Virus record (IMG/VR): IMGVR_UViG_3300032236_001232
Coordinates: 1 to 64,000 of that record
Reading direction: 5' to 3' (one strand)
Length of the DNA: 64,000 nucleotides
Origin: a virus
Shown: piece by piece, positions 47,141 through 55,700 of the stretch
Position numbering within the stretch: the first letter of the stretch is position 1
Layout: the number at the start of each line of letters is the position of its first letter
Translations under genes and position numbers: made by a program
The notes under the pieces: generated by a model
Told to the model about the DNA's origin: nothing
Seen by the model: the letters and a program-made list of their open reading frames with translations, nothing else
Databases searched by the model: none

Positions 47141-47872
47141 ATGCCAGAAACCTTTGCTTTCCTCCAAAACAAATATACCAGGTGGTATTTTAATATTATT
47201 TCCAATGCTCAAAATAGAGATATTGTTGGCTATATTGAAAAACATCATATTATTCCTAAAAGTTTAGGTGGAAGTAATCACAAAGACAATTTAGTTAAAT
47301 TAACCGCACGAGAGCATTTTATATGTCACTGGTTACTTACTAAGATGGTAATTGAAACAAAACATCGATATCAAATGTGGAATGCATTTAGTTGTATGTT
47401 ATATCGAACCAGATCCGATCAAACTCGATATAAAGTAACTGGACAAATATTTGAGAATATCAAAAAAGAGGGTGCTAAAATCAAAAGTATTAAATTCAGT
47501 GGAGAAAATAACCCAATGTATGGAAAAACTCATTCTAATGAAGCAAGGGTTAAAATGGGTATTTCTCATCTGGGTCAAAAACGATCTAAAGAAACCTGTA
47601 AAAATATAAGTCTATCTAGGTTAGGAAAATCTAAAACAGAATCCCACAAAAATTCTTTAAAAAAATCTTGGTCTGAAAATAGAGAATCTCGATCTGGAAA
47701 AAATCATCCAGGATATGGTAAACCGTTAGACGACAGCATTAAAGAAAAAATAAGGCAATCAGTTTTAAATAAACCATTACATACCTGCGAACATTGTGGG
47801 AAAACTACAACTAAGGGTAATTATCGAAGATGGCACAGTGATAATTGTAAAGTTATTTTAGGAGTAATCTAA
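47141..47872 (+). CDS. Free-standing HNH homing endonuclease with NUMOD3
   Basis: A 243-residue protein; ATG 47141 (MPETFAFLQNKY) is preferred over ATG 47111 because of the adjacent late promoter. The HNH domain is KHHIIPKSLGGS with NLVKLTAREHFICH. NUMOD3-type repeats follow (ENNPMYGKTHSNEAR, GQKRSKETCKNISLSRLGK). A C-terminal zinc-finger-like piece has CEHC and HSDNC. It is inserted between gp13 and gp14, and its stop overlaps the gp14 start (TAATG), so gp14 translation is coupled to it. Confidence 0.85.
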   Translation: MPETFAFLQNKYTRWYFNIISNAQNRDIVGYIEKHHIIPKSLGGSNHKDNLVKLTAREHFICHWLLTKMVIETKHRYQMWNAFSCMLYRTRSDQTRYKVTGQIFENIKKEGAKIKSIKFSGENNPMYGKTHSNEARVKMGISHLGQKRSKETCKNISLSRLGKSKTESHKNSLKKSWSENRESRSGKNHPGYGKPLDDSIKEKIRQSVLNKPLHTCEHCGKTTTKGNYRRWHSDNCKVILGVI

Positions 47873-49077
47873 TGCCTCGCCTGTCAATGTTCCGCCCAGA
47901 GAAAGGAAAAGATTTTCGTTTCTTAGATCGCATTATCAATGAAGAATTTCAAGTAGGTGGAACAGATGTCTACCTACACAAATATATCGGACCTGTTGAT
48001 CCATTAGAAGGAGCCAGCACTCCAGGAACTCCCGTGAATACCAATCCTATTCCAGAATTAGGAATCCAGGATGTGATTTTTATGGAGAATAGAGATAGAC
48101 ATTATGATCCCGATGTCTATGTTATGCGCTGTATCTACACTATGCAGGACTTGGATTTTAATTTAAGCCAGTTTGGATTGTTTCTACAGAATGATACCAT
48201 TATGATTCATTTTCATTTGCGTAATACAGTAGATACAATTCAACGAAAAGTCATGCCAGGCGATGTAATAGAACTACCGCACCTCAAAGATGAATATGCA
48301 CTGGACAATAACTTAGTGGCACTAAAACGATTTTATGTTATACAGGATGTTAGTCGTCCTGCTGTGGGATTTAGTCAAACATGGTATCCACATTTGCTTC
48401 GTGCTAAATGTGTGCCTATGGTGGACAGTCAAGAGTTTAAAGAAATTCTTGATAGCGATGCTGGAGCAGGAAATGGCAGCACTTTACGAGATCTTCTCAG
48501 CACATATCAACGCAGCATAGAAACTAATGATCAAATCATAGCAGAGGCAGAAAAGGATGCGCCTAGCAGTGGATATAATACACAGAATTTGTATGTCATT
48601 CCTACTAGAGAATCAGGATTAGTCAATGTGGCCGATGCCAGTATAGACTATGCAGATGCTAGCGCAGAGTTATCAGTATTAGATGCCAGTGTGGTATTAC
48701 AAACTCCAAATAAAAATTATTATTTGAATTATCTCAGTGATGATGGTATTCCTCCAAATGGAGCAGCATATGGATTCGGCATATCATTTCCCTCCAACCC
48801 TATTACAGGACAATTTTTCCTTAGATCGGACTATTTGCCAAATAGACTATATAGGTATGATGGCAGACATTGGATTAAATTTGAAGATAATGTGCGAATG
48901 ACTCTAAATAATCTAGGCAACGAAGATACTGCTAGTGGAACATTTGCTGGTAAACAAGTTAGACAAACACAAAAAACTGGATTTATTAATAATGCCAACA
49001 CTGCTACCATTAACGGTGAGGTTGTAGTAGAACGCCAGGCACTCAGTAAGGCATTAAAACCCAAGGCGGACAATTAA
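47872..49077 (+). CDS. 14: Neck protein (T4 gp14-like)
   Basis: A 401-residue protein with MPRLSMFRPEKGKDFRFLDRII at the start and QVGGTDVYLHKYIGP next, as in gp14 of aquatic T4-like phages. It is longer than T4 gp14 (about 256 residues), with the extra length in the C-terminal half. It completes the neck to which the tail docks. It is flanked on both sides by homing endonuclease genes, overlapping the upstream one by one base. Confidence 0.87.
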   Translation: MPRLSMFRPEKGKDFRFLDRIINEEFQVGGTDVYLHKYIGPVDPLEGASTPGTPVNTNPIPELGIQDVIFMENRDRHYDPDVYVMRCIYTMQDLDFNLSQFGLFLQNDTIMIHFHLRNTVDTIQRKVMPGDVIELPHLKDEYALDNNLVALKRFYVIQDVSRPAVGFSQTWYPHLLRAKCVPMVDSQEFKEILDSDAGAGNGSTLRDLLSTYQRSIETNDQIIAEAEKDAPSSGYNTQNLYVIPTRESGLVNVADASIDYADASAELSVLDASVVLQTPNKNYYLNYLSDDGIPPNGAAYGFGISFPSNPITGQFFLRSDYLPNRLYRYDGRHWIKFEDNVRMTLNNLGNEDTASGTFAGKQVRQTQKTGFINNANTATINGEVVVERQALSKALKPKADN

Positions 49078-49078
49078 T

Positions 49079-49588
49079 ATGTATATCTATAAATTTACTC
49101 ACATAGAAACAGGAAGATCTTATGTAGGACAAACTATTCAAGATCCTAATCGGCGTAGGCTTGAACATATTTGTGATAGTAGACATACTCCACGAACATA
49201 TCACTTTCACAATGCATTGAAAAAATATGGAATAGGTGCATTCAGTTTTGAAGTTATTGCAAAAGCATCATCGTTGGATGAGTTAAATGTCTTGGAAGAA
49301 AAATTCATTGTAGAGTTTGATAGTATTGCTAATGGATTTAATATTAGAAATGGTGGAGGAAATAAGACACATCATCCTGACAGTATTAAGCGAATGAGCG
49401 AGGCACAAAAAGCTGTTAGGGCTGAAAGAAAAATTAATGGCACCGATAGTGGTTGGAAAAGAAAAGATGGCGGACCGATGAAGGGTAAAGCTCATCCAAA
49501 TAAAGGCGGAACAAGTTCGTTAAAAGGAAAAACTTTAAAAATGATTGACGGTAAGAAAAGATGGGTAGAACGGGAGGCGTCGGTTTAA
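49079..49588 (+). CDS. GIY-YIG homing endonuclease with NUMOD3
   Basis: A 169-residue protein opening MYIYKFTHIETGRSYVGQT, the GIY-YIG pattern with Y-I-Y and YVGQT. The catalytic Arg helix (RRRLEHICDSRH) and Glu (LNVLEEKFIVEFDSI) follow. The C-terminal NUMOD3-like tail has HHPDSIKRMSEAQKAVR and GGPMKGKAHPNKGG. It begins one base after the gp14 stop, a typical SegA-type insertion site. Confidence 0.88.
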   Translation: MYIYKFTHIETGRSYVGQTIQDPNRRRLEHICDSRHTPRTYHFHNALKKYGIGAFSFEVIAKASSLDELNVLEEKFIVEFDSIANGFNIRNGGGNKTHHPDSIKRMSEAQKAVRAERKINGTDSGWKRKDGGPMKGKAHPNKGGTSSLKGKTLKMIDGKKRWVEREASV

Positions 49589-49603
49589 TACCGATGAATT
49601 AAG

Positions 49604-50998
49604 ATGGACCACTACTATGATGGACAGGTAAGACGATATCTATCTCAGTTCATGCGTATCATGAGCAACTTCAGTGTGAAGGATGCTAAAGGTCAACTAA
49701 CTCGTGTTCCTGTAAGATACGGAGATATGAGCCGTCAGGTATCTCAAATACTAAAGAAAAACAGTGAGAATACCGTTCCTAGTGCGCCTTTTATTGCTTG
49801 TTATATTAAAGATTTACAATATGATCGTGCTAGAATGCAGGAACCGACATTTGTCAGCACAGTTAATATCAGAGAACGTGCCCTAGATGCCGCTGGTAAT
49901 CAATACCTAAACACCCAAGGGAGCAATTATACTGTAGAGCGTATGATGCCAGTTCCTTATCTGGCTGACTTTGCTGCAGATATTTGGACAACCAATACTG
50001 ATCAAAAACTACAATTATGGGAACAGATCTCTGTGCTGTTTAATCCCAGTTTAGAATTACAGACCACCGATAACTATATTGATTGGACCAGTATTAGTGT
50101 TCTTACTCTTAAAAGTCAAACATGGACCAGTCGAGCTGTGCCACAAGGGTTAGAACAAGATATTGAAATATTAAACATGGTATTTGATACACATGTTTGG
50201 ATCACACCGCCTGTTAAAGTTAAGAAGTTAGGGATTATCACTAAAATTATTACCACAGCGTTTAGCACAGAACAAGGGGTTATTAGCAGTGATTATAGCA
50301 ATGCCGATGCTGTATTAGGATCGTTAGGTGATACACTGCTTAATGTTGTTGTAACACCAGGAGATTTTGATTTACTAGTGATGAATAATGTAGCCACACT
50401 GATATCACAAAATGGTCAAAATGATTTCTTAGACATCACTGCTCCAGCTTATCAAAATTCTTGGCGTAGTGTATTGGATCTATATCCTGGGTCCTTTAAG
50501 GCCGGTATCAGTCAAATAAGATTAAAGAAAGATGATGGCACAGAAATTGTTGCTTATATCAGTTTAGATCCTACCGATGAAAGGCGTATGGTATTAAATA
50601 TCGACAGCGATACTATTCCTACTAATACTATTATCAGCGGAAGAGGCACAGTAGATGCTATTATTAATCCAGAAACATTCAATCCTAGCGGAAGAGTAAC
50701 CGGAACACGGTATTTGATTCTCGAAGATCTCAATATCAATAATCAATATTCAGATGTAGGCTATGATGGCCCAGATGCTTGGAAGAATTCAGACAACTCT
50801 GATCCACAGGCGCATGGCAATGATATTATAGAGTGGGATGGTAGTCAATGGAACATCGTGTTCGATTCTACTACAGTCACCGATGTAGTTTATATAACTA
50901 ATTCTTATACAGGGGTTCAATATAAATGGAGTCAAGGGTCGTGGAGCAAGAGTTTCGAGGGAGTATACGACAAGGCTCTATGGCGTCTAGTGCTATAA
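49604..50998 (+). CDS. 15: Tail terminator/completion protein (T4 gp15-like)
   Basis: A 464-residue protein. The N-terminal part (YDGQVRRYLSQFMRIMSNFSV, then RVPVRYGDMSRQ and APFIACYIKDLQYDRARMQEP) matches the T4 gp15 order SSFRRYATLMGDLFSNI and FIRVPITYAS. T4 gp15 has 272 residues, so about 190 extra residues lie in the C-terminal half and look like beta domains. gp15 caps the tail and stabilises the sheath for neck attachment. No good ribosome-binding site is seen. Confidence 0.83.
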   Translation: MDHYYDGQVRRYLSQFMRIMSNFSVKDAKGQLTRVPVRYGDMSRQVSQILKKNSENTVPSAPFIACYIKDLQYDRARMQEPTFVSTVNIRERALDAAGNQYLNTQGSNYTVERMMPVPYLADFAADIWTTNTDQKLQLWEQISVLFNPSLELQTTDNYIDWTSISVLTLKSQTWTSRAVPQGLEQDIEILNMVFDTHVWITPPVKVKKLGIITKIITTAFSTEQGVISSDYSNADAVLGSLGDTLLNVVVTPGDFDLLVMNNVATLISQNGQNDFLDITAPAYQNSWRSVLDLYPGSFKAGISQIRLKKDDGTEIVAYISLDPTDERRMVLNIDSDTIPTNTIISGRGTVDAIINPETFNPSGRVTGTRYLILEDLNINNQYSDVGYDGPDAWKNSDNSDPQAHGNDIIEWDGSQWNIVFDSTTVTDVVYITNSYTGVQYKWSQGSWSKSFEGVYDKALWRLVL

Positions 50999-51420
50999 AT
51001 CGTATTGTCTGCAGTGGAGGATTATTCCTCTCTAAAGACACTCGAAGGTTTTTATTGTTGTTACGTAGCTCGGGTAAAACAGCCGGAACATGGGGATTTG
51101 TTGGTGGTAAAAAAGAACCTGCTGATAGCACACCAATTGATACTCTAATAAGAGAGTCCCAAGAGGAAGTAGGTCGCACTCCTACAATAAAAAAGATTGT
51201 TCCTTTAGAATTGTTTACCAGTAATGATCAACACTTTCAATACAGCACCTATGTATTACTAGTCGATCGTGAATTTATTCCTATACTAAACAACGAACAC
51301 GAAGGGTATGCTTGGTGTAATTATAACTCATGGCCCAAGCCATTACACCAAGGTGTTAAGAATAGTTTTAATAATAAAACAATACGAGCTAAGTTAGAAG
51401 TGTTGCTAGACTTAATCTAA
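50980..51420 (+). CDS. NUDIX hydrolase
   Basis: A 146-residue protein with the NUDIX signature GFVGGKKEPADSTPIDTLIR followed by ESQEEVG. The loop is one residue longer than the classic G-x5-E-x7-REUxEExGU and has Asp or Ser at the first acidic position, so metal binding may be altered. ATG 50980 is preferred because AAGG lies 4 bases upstream; the longer frame starts inside gp15. Family members hydrolyse nucleoside diphosphates linked to other groups. It overlaps gp15 by 19 bases. The substrate cannot be inferred. Confidence 0.8.
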   Translation: MASSAINRIVCSGGLFLSKDTRRFLLLLRSSGKTAGTWGFVGGKKEPADSTPIDTLIRESQEEVGRTPTIKKIVPLELFTSNDQHFQYSTYVLLVDREFIPILNNEHEGYAWCNYNSWPKPLHQGVKNSFNNKTIRAKLEVLLDLI

Positions 51421-52065
51421 TAGGTCTGGTCCAAATGCCCAGGTTCCGAGGTGTCTCAATTCCATACTAAGGTTAGTATCAATTTTAACTGTGTATCCTG
51501 CCTGAGCCATTTTTTGACAAAGTATCATATCTTCGCCTAAGTGATCATTACTTTCCGGGCTCCACCCAAATTCAAACCATGGTTTAGGAATAATATCAAA
51601 TATGTCTGCTCGCATCAGCATACAGCCCATACCCACTCCTTCAACCGGAACCAATTCATCTCTGGCTTCAAAAGGCAAAGGATCTTGCCAATTGCCGATA
51701 GTCTCATAGGCAACACCCTTAGCAGGTAGTTGTCGTCTGATATAATTTGCGGCTACAATAGGTTCTTTATGAGCTAATAATCTCAGTGCTGTGCTAGCAG
51801 GAGCAACGATATCACTGTCTAACCACAATAGATATTCTGCCCCGGTTTCTCTACCAAATGTAGCAAGACGTTCTCTTTGTGTAAGAAGAATGGTGCTGGC
51901 ATCCATGATAACCTGTGTATCTAGACCATTCATAGTGTTTAGTTTAACGATTTCTGCGAGGCATAGTGCATGAGCACTATGTAGTAAATCTCTAGTAGGA
52001 ACTAGTATTGCCAGTTTGTTTTTTTTAATTGACCATTGACTTGTAGCAAATACGCTCTTTTTCAT
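51412..52065 (-). CDS. Glycosyltransferase, GT-A fold
   Basis: A 217-residue protein. LLWLDSDIV near residue 85 contains the DxD-type metal site, followed by MGCMLMRADIF and the acceptor region GEDMILCQKMAQAG. A pattern ending in LRHLGTWAFG follows. It resembles the glycosyltransferase at 61080 and the degenerate one at 60250. It may modify virion proteins, DNA or host glycans. It overlaps NUDIX tail-to-tail by 9 bases and the next gene by 4. Confidence 0.8.
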   Translation of the reverse strand: MKKSVFATSQWSIKKNKLAILVPTRDLLHSAHALCLAEIVKLNTMNGLDTQVIMDASTILLTQRERLATFGRETGAEYLLWLDSDIVAPASTALRLLAHKEPIVAANYIRRQLPAKGVAYETIGNWQDPLPFEARDELVPVEGVGMGCMLMRADIFDIIPKPWFEFGWSPESNDHLGEDMILCQKMAQAGYTVKIDTNLSMELRHLGTWAFGPDLLD

Positions 52066-52532
52066 GCACCCGCCACATCTCTGCTCAAGGTCTCTCCTTG
52101 TATAACCAATTCTCTAATAGCATTAATTAAGTCTTGGGTGCGTTTAGCAGTGAGAATAAAATCGCTAGGGCTAAGTTTACAGGTCATGCTCATTGTTTCT
52201 GCACTGACCTTATCTTTACATAGCACTTCGATAGCACCGCGTCGAGCTAGATTTTCAATAAAATTTTGTCTAACAATTTCGTCGTCGTTACTAATTAATT
52301 CTAAACATTCGTCTTGATCTAATTCTTCTGCTAGTTCTTCAAGAATGGCCAATTCTGCTACCTCTTCTTCTAAGGGGTTATCCTCATTTTGAAGAATTTG
52401 AATTCTATTTAAAAAATCTATTAGTGTTGCTGGATTGGTAGTTCGATCGTTATAAACAATGTTATCTAGTTCCCACCGACTAGGGCCGACTGGAACTTGT
52501 GATAGAATGTAATCTACGTTTAATTTTGTCAT
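52062..52532 (-). CDS. Hypothetical helical protein near the long fibre
   Basis: A 156-residue acidic helical protein with LNRIQILQNEDNPLEEEVAELAILEELAEELDQDE as a likely coiled coil (given in pieces: LNRIQILQ, then LEEEVAELAILEELAEEL). The second half is basic and helical. It is positioned between a small beta-type protein and a glycosyltransferase. A tail-fibre assembly or connector role is possible; no family is recognised. Confidence 0.55.
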   Translation of the reverse strand: MTKLNVDYILSQVPVGPSRWELDNIVYNDRTTNPATLIDFLNRIQILQNEDNPLEEEVAELAILEELAEELDQDECLELISNDDEIVRQNFIENLARRGAIEVLCKDKVSAETMSMTCKLSPSDFILTAKRTQDLINAIRELVIQGETLSRDVAGA

Positions 52533-52543
52533 TTTTTGCCATT

Positions 52544-52747
52544 TTAGTTAGGATAAGCATTAGGAGTTGTCTTACCGCCAAACGTGCTAGAAAAACTAAT
52601 TTGAGCATTAGCTGCCTTACCGCCATAATTGACACCTAGTGTGGCACTTAATTTAATGTTACTGCCGGCTGAATGAGCAACACCCGAGAATGCTGTATAA
52701 ACCTGTCCCATTACTATTGTTGCCCCTGTTGCCGGTAAAGTTGCCAT
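52544..52747 (-). CDS. Small structural-type protein
   Basis: A 67-residue beta-type protein rich in Ala, Gly, Ser and Thr (MATLPATGATIVMGQVYTAFS). The composition matches small fibre-associated proteins. It begins 3 bases after the long fibre gene's stop and may be an accessory or chaperone of the fibre. Function unknown. Confidence 0.5.
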   Translation of the reverse strand: MATLPATGATIVMGQVYTAFSGVAHSAGSNIKLSATLGVNYGGKAANAQISFSSTFGGKTTPNAYPN

Positions 52748-52750
52748 TTT

Positions 52751-55700
52751 TTATTCCTTAGAAGTCAACGTATTTATTGCTTCTTTCAACTGAATAATTT
52801 GCTGTTGTTGTTCTTTAATAGCCTCTACAAGCAGTGGTATTAGTTTTTCGTATTGAATAGTTTGGTAATTTTCCCCTGATTTACTTCCACCTGCTCCATC
52901 ATCATCAAACGGTGCTGGACGAACCGCTTCTGGTAAGACTGCATCAACTTCATCTGCAAACAATCCTACCAGCTTCTTGGTTCTATCATAACCAAAAGAC
53001 TCAGCTGTAGCATTTGGTGTATATGTAATACCTGTTAATGATAACACCTTCACAACAGCATTGTCAATAGTTTGGACATTTTCCTTAAGGCGTCTATCTG
53101 AATAATATGCTGTGATTTCGCTACTAGCACGTATTTCGCCCGCAACTCCCGGAACGGCAGTTCCCGCGGATATTGCCCCACCAATTATAATATTCCCGCC
53201 AATACCCGCACCGCCTGCTACTTGCAGAGCACCTGTAATTGTTGATGTCGCCGCAGTAGTATTTGTTATTGTAAATTGTGTAGCTAACGGACTACCCGGG
53301 CCTTGTGGCCCTTGCGGACCGGTATTACCAGTTGGTCCTTGTGGCCCTTGAGCACCAGTAACACCTTGTGGACCTTGCGCTCCAGTAACACCTTGTGGTC
53401 CTTGTGGTCCTTGCGCTCCAGTATTACCAGTTGGCCCTTGTGGTCCTTGTGGTCCAACCGAACTGCTCCACGTAAATCCAGTTCCAGTCCATGCTAGATA
53501 TGTAGTAGCAGTAGTAGGTGCTGCTATAAATCCTGTGGCACCGACACCGGTTTGATAATGTAGTTGATTTGCTGCACCGCCTGCTATGTTAGTAGCAGTA
53601 GTAGAAGTTCCTGTTAGATTTCCAATAAAGGTAGTTGCAGTTACTACACCGCCGACAAATAACCCGCCACCGATTCCAACACCACCTATTACCTGTAATG
53701 CCCCGGTATTGGTGCTAGTAACGCCAGTAGTAGCAGTAACTACCACTTTGGTAATGGTAGCGGTATTGCCAGTTAGATTACCTACGTTACTGATATCGCC
53801 GCCGGTCATATCAATGTCGCTACCACCAGCACCGGCAATATATAATGTGCCGCCTACATATAAATCTTTACCAACTGCTAATCCACCTGCTACCTGTAGC
53901 GCACCAGTTAGTGTAGATGTGGCATTAGTTACACCCGGTACAATGATATTTGTAGCTGTAAGTGTAGTGCCGTTATAAGTTAATCCGCTACTAAATGCAG
54001 TAGTTCCAGTTGATGTTTGATAAGGAATTTGATCTTTAATACCACCGGCAATATTTGTAGCATTGGTTGCAGTTGTTGCAGTTCCAGTTACAGAACCGGT
54101 AAAGTTACCAACAAATGTAGTAGCAGTTACTACACCGCCGACATACAGACCACCACCGATGCCAACTCCACCGACTACAGTTAGTGCGCCAGTTTGAGTA
54201 GTGGCAGACCCTGTTGAATTGGTAAGAATAATATTACCGGTTCTAAATGTACCATATGTAGCACTAGTGAATACACTGCTGGTGCTTTCTGCGCCTGCAC
54301 TATACCAATTTAAATATTTGTTGGTATTATCTATTACTAGTGCGGCATTTGTATCCGTTGAATTCGCAAAATAATGGAACCTAAAACCAACGTCTTTTCC
54401 GTCATCTACATTCCATTTTCCATATACCCCACTAGGAGGTACGTGAACTTCTATTAGGTTATCAGTGTAATATGTGTTACTACTTAATACATTGGTAGCA
54501 GTACCATTGAAAGTTACCTGGCCACTGAATGTAGTATCGCCGGTAACTAAAAGTGTACCGCCAATGCCGACGTTATTAACTAGATAACTATCACCGGTTA
54601 CACCTAATCCACCGCCGGTTATTACTAAACTTTGTCCACCGGTAGCACTGGCACTGCCTGTTCCACTGGTTGCTTGAACTTGTGTTACATAAGTAGGGGC
54701 ACTAGCACCTGCTGTTAATAATGATTTTTGTGTTCCGCTTAATGCTAGGAAAGCTGTGGTATTAGCGGCACTTTGATAAGGTAAACTACCGGCAGAACCA
54801 GCTAGTAAATTAGCAGCATAACCAACCTGTAATGTACTGGTGTTGGTAATATTAGATCCTGCTATGCTACCTACAAAAGTTGTAGCAGTGACTATTCCGC
54901 CGACATATAATCCACCTGCTACCCCAACACCGCCGGCAATTTGCAATACACCAGTATTTGTGCTGTATGCTCCGGTAGTAGCAGTGATAATAAACTTAGT
55001 AATAGTAGCTGTATTTGCAGTTAGATTACCAATATTACTAATATCGCCGCCGGTCATATCAATGTCGCTACCACCAGCACCAGCAATATAAAGTGTTCCA
55101 CCTACGTATAAATCTTTACCAACTGCCAATCCTCCTGCTACTTGAATTGCACCAGTAGTGGTTGATACTGCATTAGTTGTGCCATTAACAATTAAATTAG
55201 TAGCAGTAATAGTTGCACCAACAAATAATCCGCCGCCAACTCCGACTCCGCCAACTACCTGTAAAGCACCCGTGTTGGTCGAGCTTGTAGGAGTTGTATT
55301 GGTAATTGTCGTGGCATTAACTACTGCTCCGCCAGTAAATGAACTTCCACTACTGGTACTCACTGCATAACCATTAACATAGACATTGGTTGCTGTAATT
55401 ACACCGCCGACATATAATGCACCACCGACACCAATACCACCGTTAACAACCAGTGCACCTGTAGTAGTCGATACTGATGTAGCGGTATCATATACTATAA
55501 CTTGTGTAGCTGTGGAGAATAAAACATCACCTGTTCCGTCAGGATCAATTAATAGATTAGCATTTGACCCTACTGGATATGTTGTAATATTAAGAGTAGT
55601 TATATTACCGACGTGATTTGTAGCGGTAACAGTGCCACCGACAAACAAGTTACCACCGACACCAACTCCACCGGCTACTTGTAATGCTCCGGTAACTGTC

